DNA of 64,000 nt from Tiliqua scincoides (taxonomy: Eukaryota; Chordata; Lepidosauria; Squamata; Scincidae). Both the position numbers and the translations under genes were made by a program. Of this stretch, positions 1 through 10,160 are shown one piece after another (positions within the stretch are counted from its first letter, which is position 1; each line of letters begins with the position of its first letter). Location: positions 1 through 64,000 of the forward strand of contig NC_089823.1 of NCBI RefSeq assembly GCF_035046505.1, in the 5' to 3' direction. The notes beneath the pieces are model-generated. The model was not told the origin of the DNA. It did no database searches and was given only the letters and a program-made list of their open reading frames with translations.

Positions 1-235
1 TTGCTCCCTGGGGCATTTGGTGGGCCGCTGTGAGATACAGGAAGCTGGACTAGATGGGCCTATGGCCTGCTCCAGTGGGGCTGCTCTTATGTTCTTAACT
101 ACAATTCCCAGGAAGCCTTGCAGGTCTCTTGTTATCTGGTGTGCTCTCTGGGGCATTTGGTGGGCCGCTGTGAGATACAGGAAGCTGGACTAGATGGGCC
201 TATGGCCTGATCCAGTGGGGCTGTTCTTATGTTCT
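1..235 (+). repeat. CR1-tail 140-bp minisatellite, end of array
   Basis: Two monomers of the repeat found at the end of every globin unit. Each contains the CR1 3' tail (graded into TTCTTATG copies) and, at the junction at 98-110, the motif ACTACAATTCCCA. The window starts inside the array, so more units may lie to the left. Confidence 0.85.
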
Positions 236-505
236 TATGTTCTCAATACCTTTTCAAGCCCTGCGTAGTGGAGGAGGGCTGGCTGTGGGGAGTCCCATGG
301 AGGCGCCTTCCCCTTGGGCGAGAGCAGTGCAATTGGCTGAGCTAAAGAACCTAATTTTCAAAGGGAAATGTTGGAAAATGACATGGGGGGGCGGCAGGCA
401 GGTCCGAATTTGCTGCTGCTCCGAGCAAAGGGAATGGGAAGTGGGTGTGGAGAGGGAAATCCCTCCTAGAACCACCTGATGCAGGCTGCATCCGCTGGAA
501 CCCGC
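236..505 (+). repeat. A-block: unit-specific spacer, unit A
   Basis: About 270 bp of non-CR1 sequence starting with TCTCAATACCTTTTCAAGCC. It recurs at 5239, 9090, 16966 and 21919 with very few changes and marks the left edge of each unit. I see no supported gene in it; short open frames on both strands differ between copies. Confidence 0.75.
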
Positions 506-1556
506 ATGAATCAGTGCATGGAGACAGGCTTAAGCAGTGACGTGGCTAAGTTTGCAGACGACACCAAACTTTTCCCAGTGGTGACGACCAGAAGTGATTG
601 TGAAGAGCCCCAGAAGGATCTCTCCAGACTGGCAGAATGGGCAGCAAAATGGTAGAAGCCTTTGAATATCGGTAAGTGTAAAATCATGCACCTTGGGGCA
701 TAGAATCAAAACTTCACATGTAGGCTGATGGGTTCTGAGCTGTCTGTGACAGATCAGGAGAGAGATCTTGGGGTGGTGGTGGGCAGGTCGATGAAAGTGT
801 CTACTCAATGTGCAGCGGCAGTGAAGAAGGCCAATTCTATGCTTCGGATCATTAGAAAAGGTATTGAGAACAAAACGGCTAATATTATAATGCTGTTGTA
901 CAAATCGATGGTAAGGCCACACTGGAGTATTGTGTCCAGTTCTGGTCGCCACATCTCAAAAAAGACACAGTGGAAATGGAAAAGGTGCAAAAGAGAGCGA
1001 CTAGGATGATTACTGGGCTGGGGCAGCTTCCTTATGAGGAAAGGCTGTGGCGTTTGGGCCTCTTCAGTCAAGAAAAGAGATGCCTGAGGGGGGAAATGAT
1101 TGAGACATACAACATTATGCAGGGGATGGATATGGAGATGCTCTTTACACTCTCACATAACACCAGAACCAGGGGACATCCACTAGAATTGAGTGTTGGG
1201 AGAGTTAGAACAGACAAAAGAAAATATTTCTTTACTCAGCGTGTGGTTGGCCTGTGGATCTCCTTGCCACAGGATGTGGTGATGGCAACTGGCCTGGACG
1301 TCTTTAAAAGGGGATTGGACAAGTTTCTGGAGGAAAAATCCATTACGGGGTACAAGCCATGATGTGTATGTGCCACCTCCTGATTTAGAAATGGGCCATG
1401 TCAGAATGCCAGATGCAAGGGAGGGCGCCAGAATGAGGTCTCTTGCTATCTGGTGTGCTCCCTGGGGCATTTGGTGTGCCACTGTGAGATACAGGAAGCT
1501 GGACTAGATGGGCCTGTGGCCTGATCCAGTGGGGCTGTTCTTATGTTCTTATGTTA
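506..1556 (+). mobile_element. CR1 LINE, 3' half of ORF2 plus tail (unit A)
   Basis: 5'-truncated CR1 that begins just upstream of the reverse transcriptase catalytic box (frame FADDTKLF in better copies). It continues through the C-terminal region (peptides such as [19 protein letters not shown] and [13 protein letters not shown]) to a tail ending in TTCTTATG repeats. Frame breaks show it is inactive. It runs directly into the globin 5' flank at about 1557. Confidence 0.9.
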
Positions 1557-1965
1557 GGGTTTTGAGAATGCAAACACCCATTTGGGGGCCATCTTGGTGG
1601 GCTGAGCTTGGCCTGGGCCTCAGGTCAGGAATACTGGGTCACAAGAGCCCAAGTGAATGAGGACCGGCTGCAGTGGGCGCTCCCCTGTGTCCGTTCACAC
1701 AAGATGCCTTTGTCACCCATGGGTGGCACCCTGCTATCAGCCCCAGGCAAAGAGGGGCCTCTTTCCCTGCCATGTTGTGGACAGATCTTGCCAGTGCTGC
1801 TCGTTCCAGGACTGATAAACCCTGCTGGCAATGGAGGTGGCTGCAACCGGCTTTGCTATCTGGACCTCCTGCTCCCCAGAGAGAGCCACACCCCAGGACA
1901 GGCTGCCTGCTTCTCCCCAGCTCCACCAAGCCATGGTTTCTCCCCCCCCCGCCCCGCTCATAGCG

Positions 1966-2021
1966 CCACCCAATGACTGCACCCACCTGGAGTGAGGAGG
2001 AGCTTTGGCACAGGGTATAAA
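1966..2021 (+). promoter_or_regulatory. Globin copy 1 core promoter
   Basis: CACCC overlapping CCAAT (CCAAT at 1970-1974) and a TATAAA box at 2016-2021, 80 bp before the ATG. This is the usual CACCC-CCAAT-TATA order of adult-type beta-globin promoters. A C-run of variable length lies just upstream in all copies. Confidence 0.8.
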
Positions 2022-2100
2022 GACCTTGCTGAGACCTCTGCTCAGCTCAGACACTTCTGCTGCACAGCCGAGTGACCTTCCTGACCCTCCATCCTCCACC

Positions 2101-3491
2101 ATGGTGCACTGGACTGGAGACGAGAAGAAGCTCATCACTAGCCTTTGGGCCAAGGTCAATGTGGCAGAAATTGGTGGCGAGTGCCTGGCCTAGTACGTTC
2201 AGGGAAGGCCTTGTGACTTGGCTGTTACCTGAGGTCAGTTGGGAGTGCCTCCTCCTCCCCGCCCCCGAAACCTAACCCCTGTGTGCCTTTCTCTCTCCCT
2301 ACCTGCAGCCTCATGATTGTGTACCCCCCGGACCCAGAGGTTCTTTGGCCACTTTGGGAACATTTCCAGTGCTGACAGCATCCTTGCCAATGCCAGGGTC
2401 AAAGAGCATGGCAAGAAGGTGCTCACCTCCTTTGGAGATGCCATCAAGAACCTGGACAACACCAAGGAGACGTTTGCCAAGCTGAGTGTCCTGCACCGTG
2501 AAAAGCTGCGTGCGGACCCTGAGAACTTCAAGGTGAGGTGCCCCCCTTGCTAGGCAGCTTGCCTTGATTGAGGGAGGAAAAGGGTGGCCGGGTCCTACTC
2601 CTCGCTGGCCCAGCTGTCACCACAACCACAAGCTCCCCCTCTCGTCTGTGAAGGGTGATGCTTAACACCCCCAACGTTCTCCGCCGGACTTAGTCTGGGG
2701 TGGGTTGAGTGCTCCACAAATCCACGGGGGTTCAACAACAAGAGGGTTGAGGTGTGTGTGCACGTGAGAGGCAGAAGAACCACGGTGCACTTCTGTGCTA
2801 GGTGTTGCTTTCCTGGCCGGTTGGGGTGGGGGGCGGGGAGGAATGACTCCGCCTGTGACCTCAGTGAGGCTTAGTGGAGAACCCAGGCAGGAGGCGGTTT
2901 GCTCCGGCCGTCCTTTGCACTTTCTTCTGCGCTCCCTTCTAACTTCTCTGGGCTTTTTTCCAAACTAACACTCTCACAGCGGTGCTGGCTGTTGCAAGCT
3001 AAGGATGACATAAAGTGGCCGGATGGAGAGGCAGAGCCAGCCTGGACCTTCGGTGTCCATTCACATGCTACTCTTTGGAGTAGAGGAAACACCTGCACAT
3101 GTCTGGCTCCGTCCACTGAGTGGGAGGCCTGGCTGTGAGGGGAGCCTAGTCACCCCTCAAGAACGCCACCCTGAGAAAGCCCCACTCCTGGACTTTTTGG
3201 GTGGGGAAGCCCAGCCGTCCTCCCCCCTCCAGCTCTCCCCAAAAGGAGCAGCTTGTGGCTGGCTGCGGCTCCGTGCAGGGCAAGCGAGGCAGACAGCTGT
3301 GGGGCAGGGCAGGCCTCAGGCTCCACAAGCAGACGGCTTCATGGCCTCCTCTTCTCTTCCAGCTTCTGGGCGACATCCTCATCACCCGCTTGGCAGCCCA
3401 CTTTGGCAAGGAGTTCACCCCGGAGGTCCAGGGTTCCTTTCACAAGCTGGTGGTTGTCGTGAGCCACGCTCTGGGACGTCAGTACCATTGA
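2101..3491 (+). pseudogene. HBB: Beta-globin copy 1, exon 2 frameshift
   Basis: Three-exon beta-globin: exon 1 2101-2192 (92 nt, donor GTACGT), exon 2 2309-2532, exon 3 3363-3491, poly(A) signal 3566-3571. Exon 2 is 224 nt instead of the standard 223: a run of six C (about 2325-2330), against five in the other copies, shifts the frame soon after codon 35. Exon 3 is intact and ends ALGRQYH. Without the extra C the sequence would match copy 3 almost exactly. Proximal His92 and distal His63 codons are present downstream of the shift. Like the other copies it has Tyr30 and Arg37. The extra base is in a homopolymer, so a sequencing or consensus error is possible and this may be a live gene. Confidence 0.85.
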
Positions 3492-3898
3492 GGGGAACCA
3501 GCTGCCTCCCGGCCACCTTGTCACCCGCAGGAACTCCCTTCCAGCCACTTGTGACAGTTCCTTCGAATAAAGTTGACTCCCTGCAGTCCAAGCTGGTGCC
3601 TGTGTCTCTGTGGGTCCTGCTGGTGGGGTGTAACTGGTCAATGGCATCTCCTGGGGGAAGGGGAGGCCTGCTTAGGGGGGTAGGCCAAGTGCAGGTTGGA
3701 GGGAAGGCAGGTCGATTTTGGACGCTCTCCACACACATCAACCTGGGTGTTTGGGTTTCACGCTCCTTGCATGGCTTCCTGTGTCGTTGTCACCCTCTCC
3801 CCCCCCAGGACAGGGGTAATTCTTCTGATTCCATGTAGTGTCTCTAAGGTCCAAGGTATCCATGGGTGAAAATCTCCAAGATAAATTGGAGTACTGGC

Positions 3899-4132
3899 AT
3901 AAGAACATAAGAACAGCCCCACTGGATCAGGCCATAGGCCCATCTAGTCCAGCTTCCTGTATCTCACAGCAGCCCACCAAATGCCCCAGGGAGCACACCA
4001 GATAACAAGAGACCTGCATGCTGGTGCCCTCCCTTGCGTCTGGCATTCTGACACAACCCATTTCTAAAATCAGGAGGTTGCGCATACACATCATGGCTTG
4101 TACCCCATCATGGATTTTTCCTCCAGGCCACA
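3899..4132 (-). mobile_element. CR1 3' tail, inverted, in globin 3' flank (unit A)
   Basis: Reverse-strand CR1 end (AAGAACAGCCCCACTGGATC onward) about 330 bp downstream of the globin poly(A) signal. It joins head-on to a plus-strand CR1 at 4133. The tail at 4560-4770 is its inverted partner, so the two could pair as a hairpin. The same arrangement follows copies 2, 3 and 4. Confidence 0.85.
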
Positions 4133-4640
4133 CCTGGAGTATTGTGTCAAGTTTTGGTTGCCGCATCTCAAAAAAGACATAGTGGAAATGGAAAAGGTGT
4201 AAAAGAGAGCGACTAAGATGATTACGGGGCTGGGGCACCATCCTTATGAGGAAAGGCTACAGTGTTTGGGCCTCTTCAGCCTAGAAAGAGGCGCCTGAGG
4301 GGAGACATGATTGAGACATACAAAATTATGCAGGGGATGGTCAGAGTGGATAGGGAGATGCTCTTTACACTCTCACATAACACCAGAACCAGGGGACAGC
4401 CACTAAAATTGAGTGTTGGGAGAGTTAGAACAGACAAAAGAAAATATTTCTTTACTCAGCGTGTGGTCGGTCTGTGGAACTGCTTGCCACAGGATGTGAT
4501 GATGGCATCTAGCCTGGACGCCTTTAAAAGGGAATTGGACAAGTTTCTGGAGGAAAAATCCATGACGGGGTACAAGCCATGATGTGTATGCGCAACCTCC
4601 TGATTTTAGAAATGGGTTATGTCAGAAGGCCAGATGCAAG
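4133..4640 (+). mobile_element. CR1 LINE 3' fragment (unit A, after globin)
   Basis: Starts abruptly at GGCCACACCTGGAGTATTG, the region after the RT domain, and continues to the 3' tail. It has small indels and a stop (GTGTAAAAG in place of GTGCAAAAG). It is the homologue used in the crossover that made unit B. Confidence 0.85.
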
Positions 4641-5236
4641 GGAGGGCACCAGGATGAGGTCTCTTGTTATCAGGTGTGCTCCCTGGGGCATTTGGTGGGC
4701 TGCTGTGAGATACAGGAAGCTGGACTAGATGGGCCTATGGCCTGCTCCAGTGGGGCTGTTCTTATGTTCTTAACTACAATTCCCAGGAGGCCTTGCAGGT
4801 CTCTTGTTATCTGGTGTGCTCCCTGGGGCATTTGGTGGGCCGCTGTAAGATACAGGAAGCTGGACTAGATGGGCCTATGGCCTGATCCAGTGGGGCTGTT
4901 CTTATGTTCTTAACTACAATTCCCAGGAGGCCTTGCAGGTCTCTTGTTATCTGGTGTGCTCCCTGGGGCATTTGGTGGGCCGCTGTGAGATACAGGAAAC
5001 TGGACTAGATGGGCCTGTGGCCTGATCCAGTGGGGCTGCTCTTATGTTCTTAACTACAATTCCCAGGAAGCCTTGCAGGTCTCTTGTTATCTGGTGTGCT
5101 CAGAGCGCGATACCATAGTCTTTCGAGACTGAAGGTTGCCAATACAATCTCTGGGGCATTTGGTGGGCCGCTGTGAGATACAGGAAGCTGGACTAGATGG
5201 GCCTATGGCCTGATCCAGTGGGGCTGTTCTTATGTT
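4641..5236 (+). repeat. 140-bp CR1-tail minisatellite (unit A)
   Basis: Four to five tandem monomers of about 140 bp. The ACTACAATTCCCAGGA motif recurs at 4773, 4913 and 5053, exactly 140 bp apart. The last monomer carries a 46-bp insertion. Confidence 0.9.
5102..5147 (+). mobile_element. 46-bp insertion: 3' end of zinc-finger retroelement
   Basis: AGAGCGCGATACCATAGTCT through CCAATACAA is inserted in the minisatellite, where other copies read GTGCTCTCTGGGG without a gap. It matches the 3' end of the elements at 28719-28977 and 59276-59513. It also occurs at 8953-8998 and 16822-16867, but is absent near 150 and 21830. Confidence 0.7.
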
Positions 5237-5505
5237 CTTATGTTCTCAATACCTTTTCAAGCCCTGCGTAGTGGAGGAGGGCTGGCTGTGGGGAGTCCCA
5301 TGGAGGCGCCTTCCCCTTGGGCGAGAGCAGTGCAATTGGCTGAGCTAAAGAACCTAATTTTCAAAGGGAAATGTTGGGAAAAGACATGGGGGGCGGCAGG
5401 CAGGTCCGAATTTGCTGCTGCTCCGAGCAAAGGGAATGGGAAGTGGGTGTGGAGAGGGAAATCCTTCCTAGAACCACCTGATGCAGGCTGCATCCGCTGG
5501 AACCC
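5237..5505 (+). repeat. A-block, unit B
   Basis: Copy of the 236-505 block, left edge of the globin-less unit B. Confidence 0.75.
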
Positions 5506-6310
5506 GCATGAATCAGTGCATGGAGACAGGCTTAAGCAGTGACGTGGCTAAGTTTGCAGACGACACCAAACTTTTCCCAGTGGTGACGACCAGAAGTGAT
5601 TGTGAAGAGCCCCAGAAGGATCTCTCCAGACTGGCAGAATGGGCAGCAAAATGGTAGAAGCCTTTGAATATCGGTAAGTGTAAAATCATGCACCTTGGGG
5701 CATAGAATCAAAACTTCACATGTAGGCTGATGGGTTCTGAGCTGTCTGTGACAGATCAGGAGAGAGATCTTGGGGTGGTGGTGGGCAGGTCGATGAAAGT
5801 GTCTACTCAATGTGCAGCGGCAGTGAAGAAGGCCAATTCTATGCTTCGGATCATTAGAAAAGGTATTGAGAACAAAACGGCTAATATTATAATGCTGTTG
5901 TACAAATCGATGGTAAGGCCACACCTGGAGTATTGTGTCCAGTTCTGGTCGCCACATCTCAAAAAAGACACAGTGGAAATGGAAAAGGTGCAAAAGAGAG
6001 CGACTAGGATGATTACTGGGCTGGGGCAGCTTCCTTATGAGGAAAGGCTGCGGCGTTTGGGCCTCTTCAGTCAAGAAAAGAGATGCCTGAGGGGGGAAAT
6101 GATTGAGACATACAACATTATGCAGGGGATGGATATGGAGATGCTCTTTAGACTCTCACACAACACCAGAACCAGGGGACATCCACTAGAATTGAGTGTT
6201 GGGAGAGTTAGAACAGACAAAAGAAAATATTTCTTTACTCAGCGTGTGGTTGGCCTGTGGATCTCCTTGCCACAGGATGTGGTGATGGCAACTGGCCTGG
6301 ACGTCTTTAA
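5506..6310 (+). mobile_element. CR1 LINE fragment a (unit B)
   Basis: Same CR1 segment as 506-1310. It stops at GACGTCTTTAAA and passes into the spacer at 6311, whereas in unit A the CR1 continues to its tail. Confidence 0.85.
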
Positions 6311-7611
6311 ACTGCACTGCCATGACCCTTGGTGAGCCTGACCTCTCCTGAGAATTCAGCACGGTGTGGCCTCTTCCCACGCAAAGTCCTGCCGGGCTCC
6401 CAGAAATGCCAGCCAGAAACCACGATGGAGCCAGGCCACGGGCTGCAGGTGAGTTGGGAAATGGAGGTCCTTTGTTACAGGGGGAGAGGAGCACCTGGGG
6501 AGGGGGTTCTGGCCAGTCTTCCTACTACCAGCGGACAGAGCACGTGGTGCTTGCTGAGGCCAGCTCTGGTGGAGAGACTTCTCAAGCCTCCCCCAACCAC
6601 CGGTGTAGAGGCACCCACAAGAAGATGCTGCCTTCTGGAATATGTTGCGCAGCGTTTACCCCAAAGTCCCCTTGACATGAAACCAGGAGCCGTGTCTGCC
6701 CTTGACTCTGGCCCAAGTGAAATCAGAGGGTCTTAAATGTGCTTTGCTGTGGGGTGGGTGTTGCCCACATCTTTCTATACTGGAAAAGCACATCGCCCAA
6801 GACCGCACCGCTTGCTGCCCTGCCATTTGGGCCTGACGGTTGTGTTTCAAAGGCCTTCCTGGGAATGAGGCAGCTGTGGAAGCCATACCCCTGCATCCCA
6901 GGCACCCAAGACCCCACTGCCAGGGGCACCGGCCACAGGGCTCTCAGGCTGGGAGGTGCACAAGCCCCTGGATGCCGCAGAGAGCAGGAGCGGCAGGTCA
7001 GCTCTGCTAGTGGAGAAGAGGGCGTGGGGTGGGAGCTGCCAGCCAGCGCTAGCATCGGCTTAGCTCCTCCCTCCAATTCAATGCTGTCTGTAGGGGGGCT
7101 ACTGGCAGCGGTAAGGCGGCAACAGCTGTGGCAGTGTTGACTCCCCACACAGTTCCAGCCCTCCCCACCCGATGCCATCTGCTTTGGGGGGAAGATCAGA
7201 GGCAGAGGGTGTTTTCCCAGTCCCACCTGCAGAAGCAGTCCCAGTCTGACCTTCTGCTGCAGAGGGGTGGCTCCTCCTCAAGCTGTGCCCCCTTCCTCCT
7301 CTACTGCCACCCCCAGCATGTGGGACTGAGAAGGAGGGCCCAGGCATCTCTCCCCCCTCACTGCTCCTGCTGATTCCCCTCCCTGCTTTGTCTCTGATGT
7401 GCTGCTGCCCAAGTCCTGGCTGCTCCTTCACAGCTCAGCTTCCCCCCCCCCCCACGTCCAGATTTTCTGCTGGAATATCGAATGGGGTCTCATTTCTCCC
7501 TGGTGTAATTTCATTTCACCTCTTGCCAACCGGCACAGCAGCAGTCCCCCTGACTCATGGGCAGCGTGCCCTGGAGCCAAGGTGTCTGCTCCAGAGACAT
7601 GTCCAAACAGC
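6311..7611. other. 1.3-kb spacer, unit B (no recognised gene)
   Basis: GC-rich, non-CR1 sequence found only here and at 10161-11461. Open frames of 60-170 codons exist on both strands, but small indels between the two copies break them, which argues against coding. Two GGTGAG(T) donor-like sites are seen. Origin unknown. Confidence 0.5.
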
Positions 7612-8490
7612 TTGCAGACGACACCAAGCTTTTCCAGGTGATGAAGACCAGAAGCGATTGTGAGGAGCTCCAGAAGGATCTCTCCAGACTGGCAGAATGG
7701 GCAGCAAAATGGCAGGTGCATTTCAATGTCAGTAAGTGTAAAGTCATGCACATTGGGGCAAAAAATCAGAACTTTAGATATAGGCTGATGGGTTCTGAGC
7801 TGTCTGTGACAGATCAGGAGAGAGATCTTGGGGTGGTGGTGGACAGGTCGATGAAAGTGTCGACCCAATGTGCGGCGGCAGTGAAGAAGGCCAATTCTAT
7901 GCTTGGGATCATTAGGAAGGGTATTGAGAACAAAACAGCTAGTATTATAATGCCGTTGTACAAATCTATGGTAAGGCCACACCTGGAGTATTGTGTTCAG
8001 TTCTGGTCACCGCATCTCAAAAAAAGACATGGTGGAAATGGAAAAGGTGCAAAAGAGAGCGACTAAGATGATTACGGGGCTGGGGCACCATCCTTATGAG
8101 GAAAGGCTACAGTGTTTGGGCCTCTTCAGCCTAGAAAAGAGGCGCCTGAGGGGAGACATGATTGAGACATACAAAATTATGCAGGGGATGGTCAGAGTGG
8201 ATAGGGAGATGCTCTTTACACTCTCACATAACACCAGAACCAGGGGACAGCCACTAAAATTGAGTGTTGGGAGAGTTAGAACAGACAAAAGAAAATATTT
8301 CTTTACTCAGCGTGTGGTCGGTCTGTGGAACTGCTTGCCACAGGATGTGATGATGGCATCTAGCCTGGACGCCTTTAAAAGGGAATTGGACAAGTTTCTG
8401 GAGGAAAAATCCATGACGGGGTACAAGCCATGATGTGTATGCGCAACCTCCTGATTTTAGAAATGGGTTATGTCAGAAGGCCAGATGCAA
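7612..8490 (+). mobile_element. CR1 LINE, recombinant b/d (unit B)
   Basis: Begins at CTTGCAGACGACACC (RT catalytic region). Up to about 8040 it matches 11462-11890 (GACATGGTGG). From about 8085 it matches 4246 onward (CACCATCCTTATG). The switch marks a crossover between two CR1 copies that removed the globin gene from this unit. Confidence 0.8.
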
Positions 8491-9087
8491 GGGAGGGCAC
8501 CAGGATGAGGTCTCTTGTTATCAGGTGTGCTCCCTGGGGCATTTGGTGGGCTGCTGTGAGATACAGGAAGCTGGACTAGATGGGCCTATGGCCTGCTCCA
8601 GTGGGGCTGTTCTTATGTTCTTAACTACAATTCCCAGGAAGCCTTGCAGGTCTCTTGTTATCTGGTGTGCTCCCTGGGGCATTTGGTGGGCCGCTGTGAG
8701 ATACAGGAAGCTGGACTAGATGGGCCTATGGCCTGATCCAGTGGGGCTGTTCTTATGTTCTTAACTACAATTCCCAGGAGGCCTTGCAGGTCTCTTGTTA
8801 TCTGGTGTGCTCCCTGGGGCATTTGGTGGGCCGCTGTGAGATACAGGAAACTGGACTAGATGGGCCTGTGGCCTGATCCAGTGGGGCTGCTCTTATGTTC
8901 TTAACTACAATTCCCAGGAAGCCTTGCAGGTCTCTTGTTATCTGGTGTGCTCAGAGCGCGATACCATAGTCTTTCGAGACTGAAGGTTGCCAATACAATC
9001 TCTGGGGCATTTGGTGGGCCGCTGTGAGATACAGGAAGCTGGACTAGATGGGCCTATGGCCTGATCCAGTGGGGCTGTTCTTATGTT
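8491..9087 (+). repeat. 140-bp CR1-tail minisatellite (unit B)
   Basis: Same structure as 4641-5236. The ACTACAATTCCCA motif starts at 8624, 8764 and 8904. The 46-bp insertion is at 8953-8998. Confidence 0.9.
8953..8998 (+). mobile_element. 46-bp zinc-finger retroelement tail (unit B)
   Basis: Identical in position and sequence to 5102-5147, so it was copied with the unit. Confidence 0.7.
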
Positions 9088-9357
9088 CTTATGTTCTCAA
9101 TACCTTTTCAAGCCCTGCGTAGTGGAGGAGGGCTGGCTGTGGGGAGTCCCATGGAGGCGCCTTCCCCTTGGGCGAGAGCAGTGCAATTGGCTGAGCTAAA
9201 GAACCTAATTTTCAAAGGGAAATGTTGGGAAATGACATGGGGGGGCGGCAGGCAGGTCCGAATTTGCTGCTGCTCCGAGCAAAGGGAATGGGAAGTGGGT
9301 GTGGAGAGGGAAATCCTTCCTAGAACCACCTGATGCAGGCTGCATCCGCTGGAACCC
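9088..9357 (+). repeat. A-block, unit C
   Basis: Copy of the 236-505 block at the left edge of the 7.9-kb unit C. Confidence 0.75.
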
Positions 9358-10160
9358 GCATGAATCAGTGCATGGAGACAGGCTTAAGCAGTGACGTGGC
9401 TAAGTTTGCAGACGACACCAAACTTTTCCCAGTGGTGACGACCAGAAGTGATTGTGAAGAGCCCCAGAAGGATCTCTCCAGACTGGCAGAATGGGCAGCA
9501 AAATGGTAGAAGCCTTTGAATATCGGTAAGTGTAAAATCATGCACCTTGGGCATAGAATCAAAACTTCACATGTAGGCTGATGGGTTCTGAGCTGTCTGT
9601 GACAGATCAGGAGAGAGATCTTGGGGTGGTGGTGGGCAGGTCGATGAAAGTGTCTACTCAATGTGCAGCGGCAGTGAAGAAGGCCAATTCTATGCTTCGG
9701 ATCATTAGAAAAGGTATTGAGAACAAAACGGCTAATATTATAATGCTGTTGTACAAATCGATGGTAAGGCCACACCTGGAGTATTGTGTCCAGTTCTGGT
9801 CGCCACATCTCAAAAAAGACACAGTGGAAATGGAAAAGGTGCAAAAGAGAGCGACTAGGATGATTACTGGCTGGGGCAGCTTCCTTATGAGGAAAGGCTG
9901 CGGCGTTTGGGCCTCTTCAGTCAAGAAAAGAGATGCCTGAGGGGGGAAATGATTGAGACATACAACATTATGCAGGGGATGGATATGGAGATGCTCTTTA
10001 CACTCTCACACAACACCAGAACCAGGGGACATCCACTAGAATTGAGTGTTGGGAGAGTTAGAACAGACAAAAGAAAATATTTCTTTACTCAGCGTGTGGT
10101 TGGCCTGTGGATCTCCTTGCCACAGGATGTGGTGATGGCAACTGGCCTGGACGTCTTTAA
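9358..10160 (+). mobile_element. CR1 LINE fragment a (unit C)
   Basis: Near-identical to 5506-6310, with single-base deletions such as CTGGCTGGGGCAG near 9868. Ends at GACGTCTTTAAA before the spacer. Confidence 0.85.

Noticed and set aside
2191-2193. TAG directly after the exon 1 codons of all globin copies, looking like a premature stop
   Set aside because: TA is the end of exon 1 and G starts the GTACGT intron donor. Exon 1 is then exactly 92 nt and exon 2 restores the frame.
4641-5236. Regular 140-bp repeats as a CRISPR-like array
   Set aside because: Monomers are contiguous without unique spacers, and the sequence is CR1 tail in a vertebrate genome.
5730-6335. Many 100-200-codon frames starting [18 protein letters not shown] as possible host genes
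   Set aside because: They are the C-terminal part of CR1 ORF2, repeated throughout on both strands.
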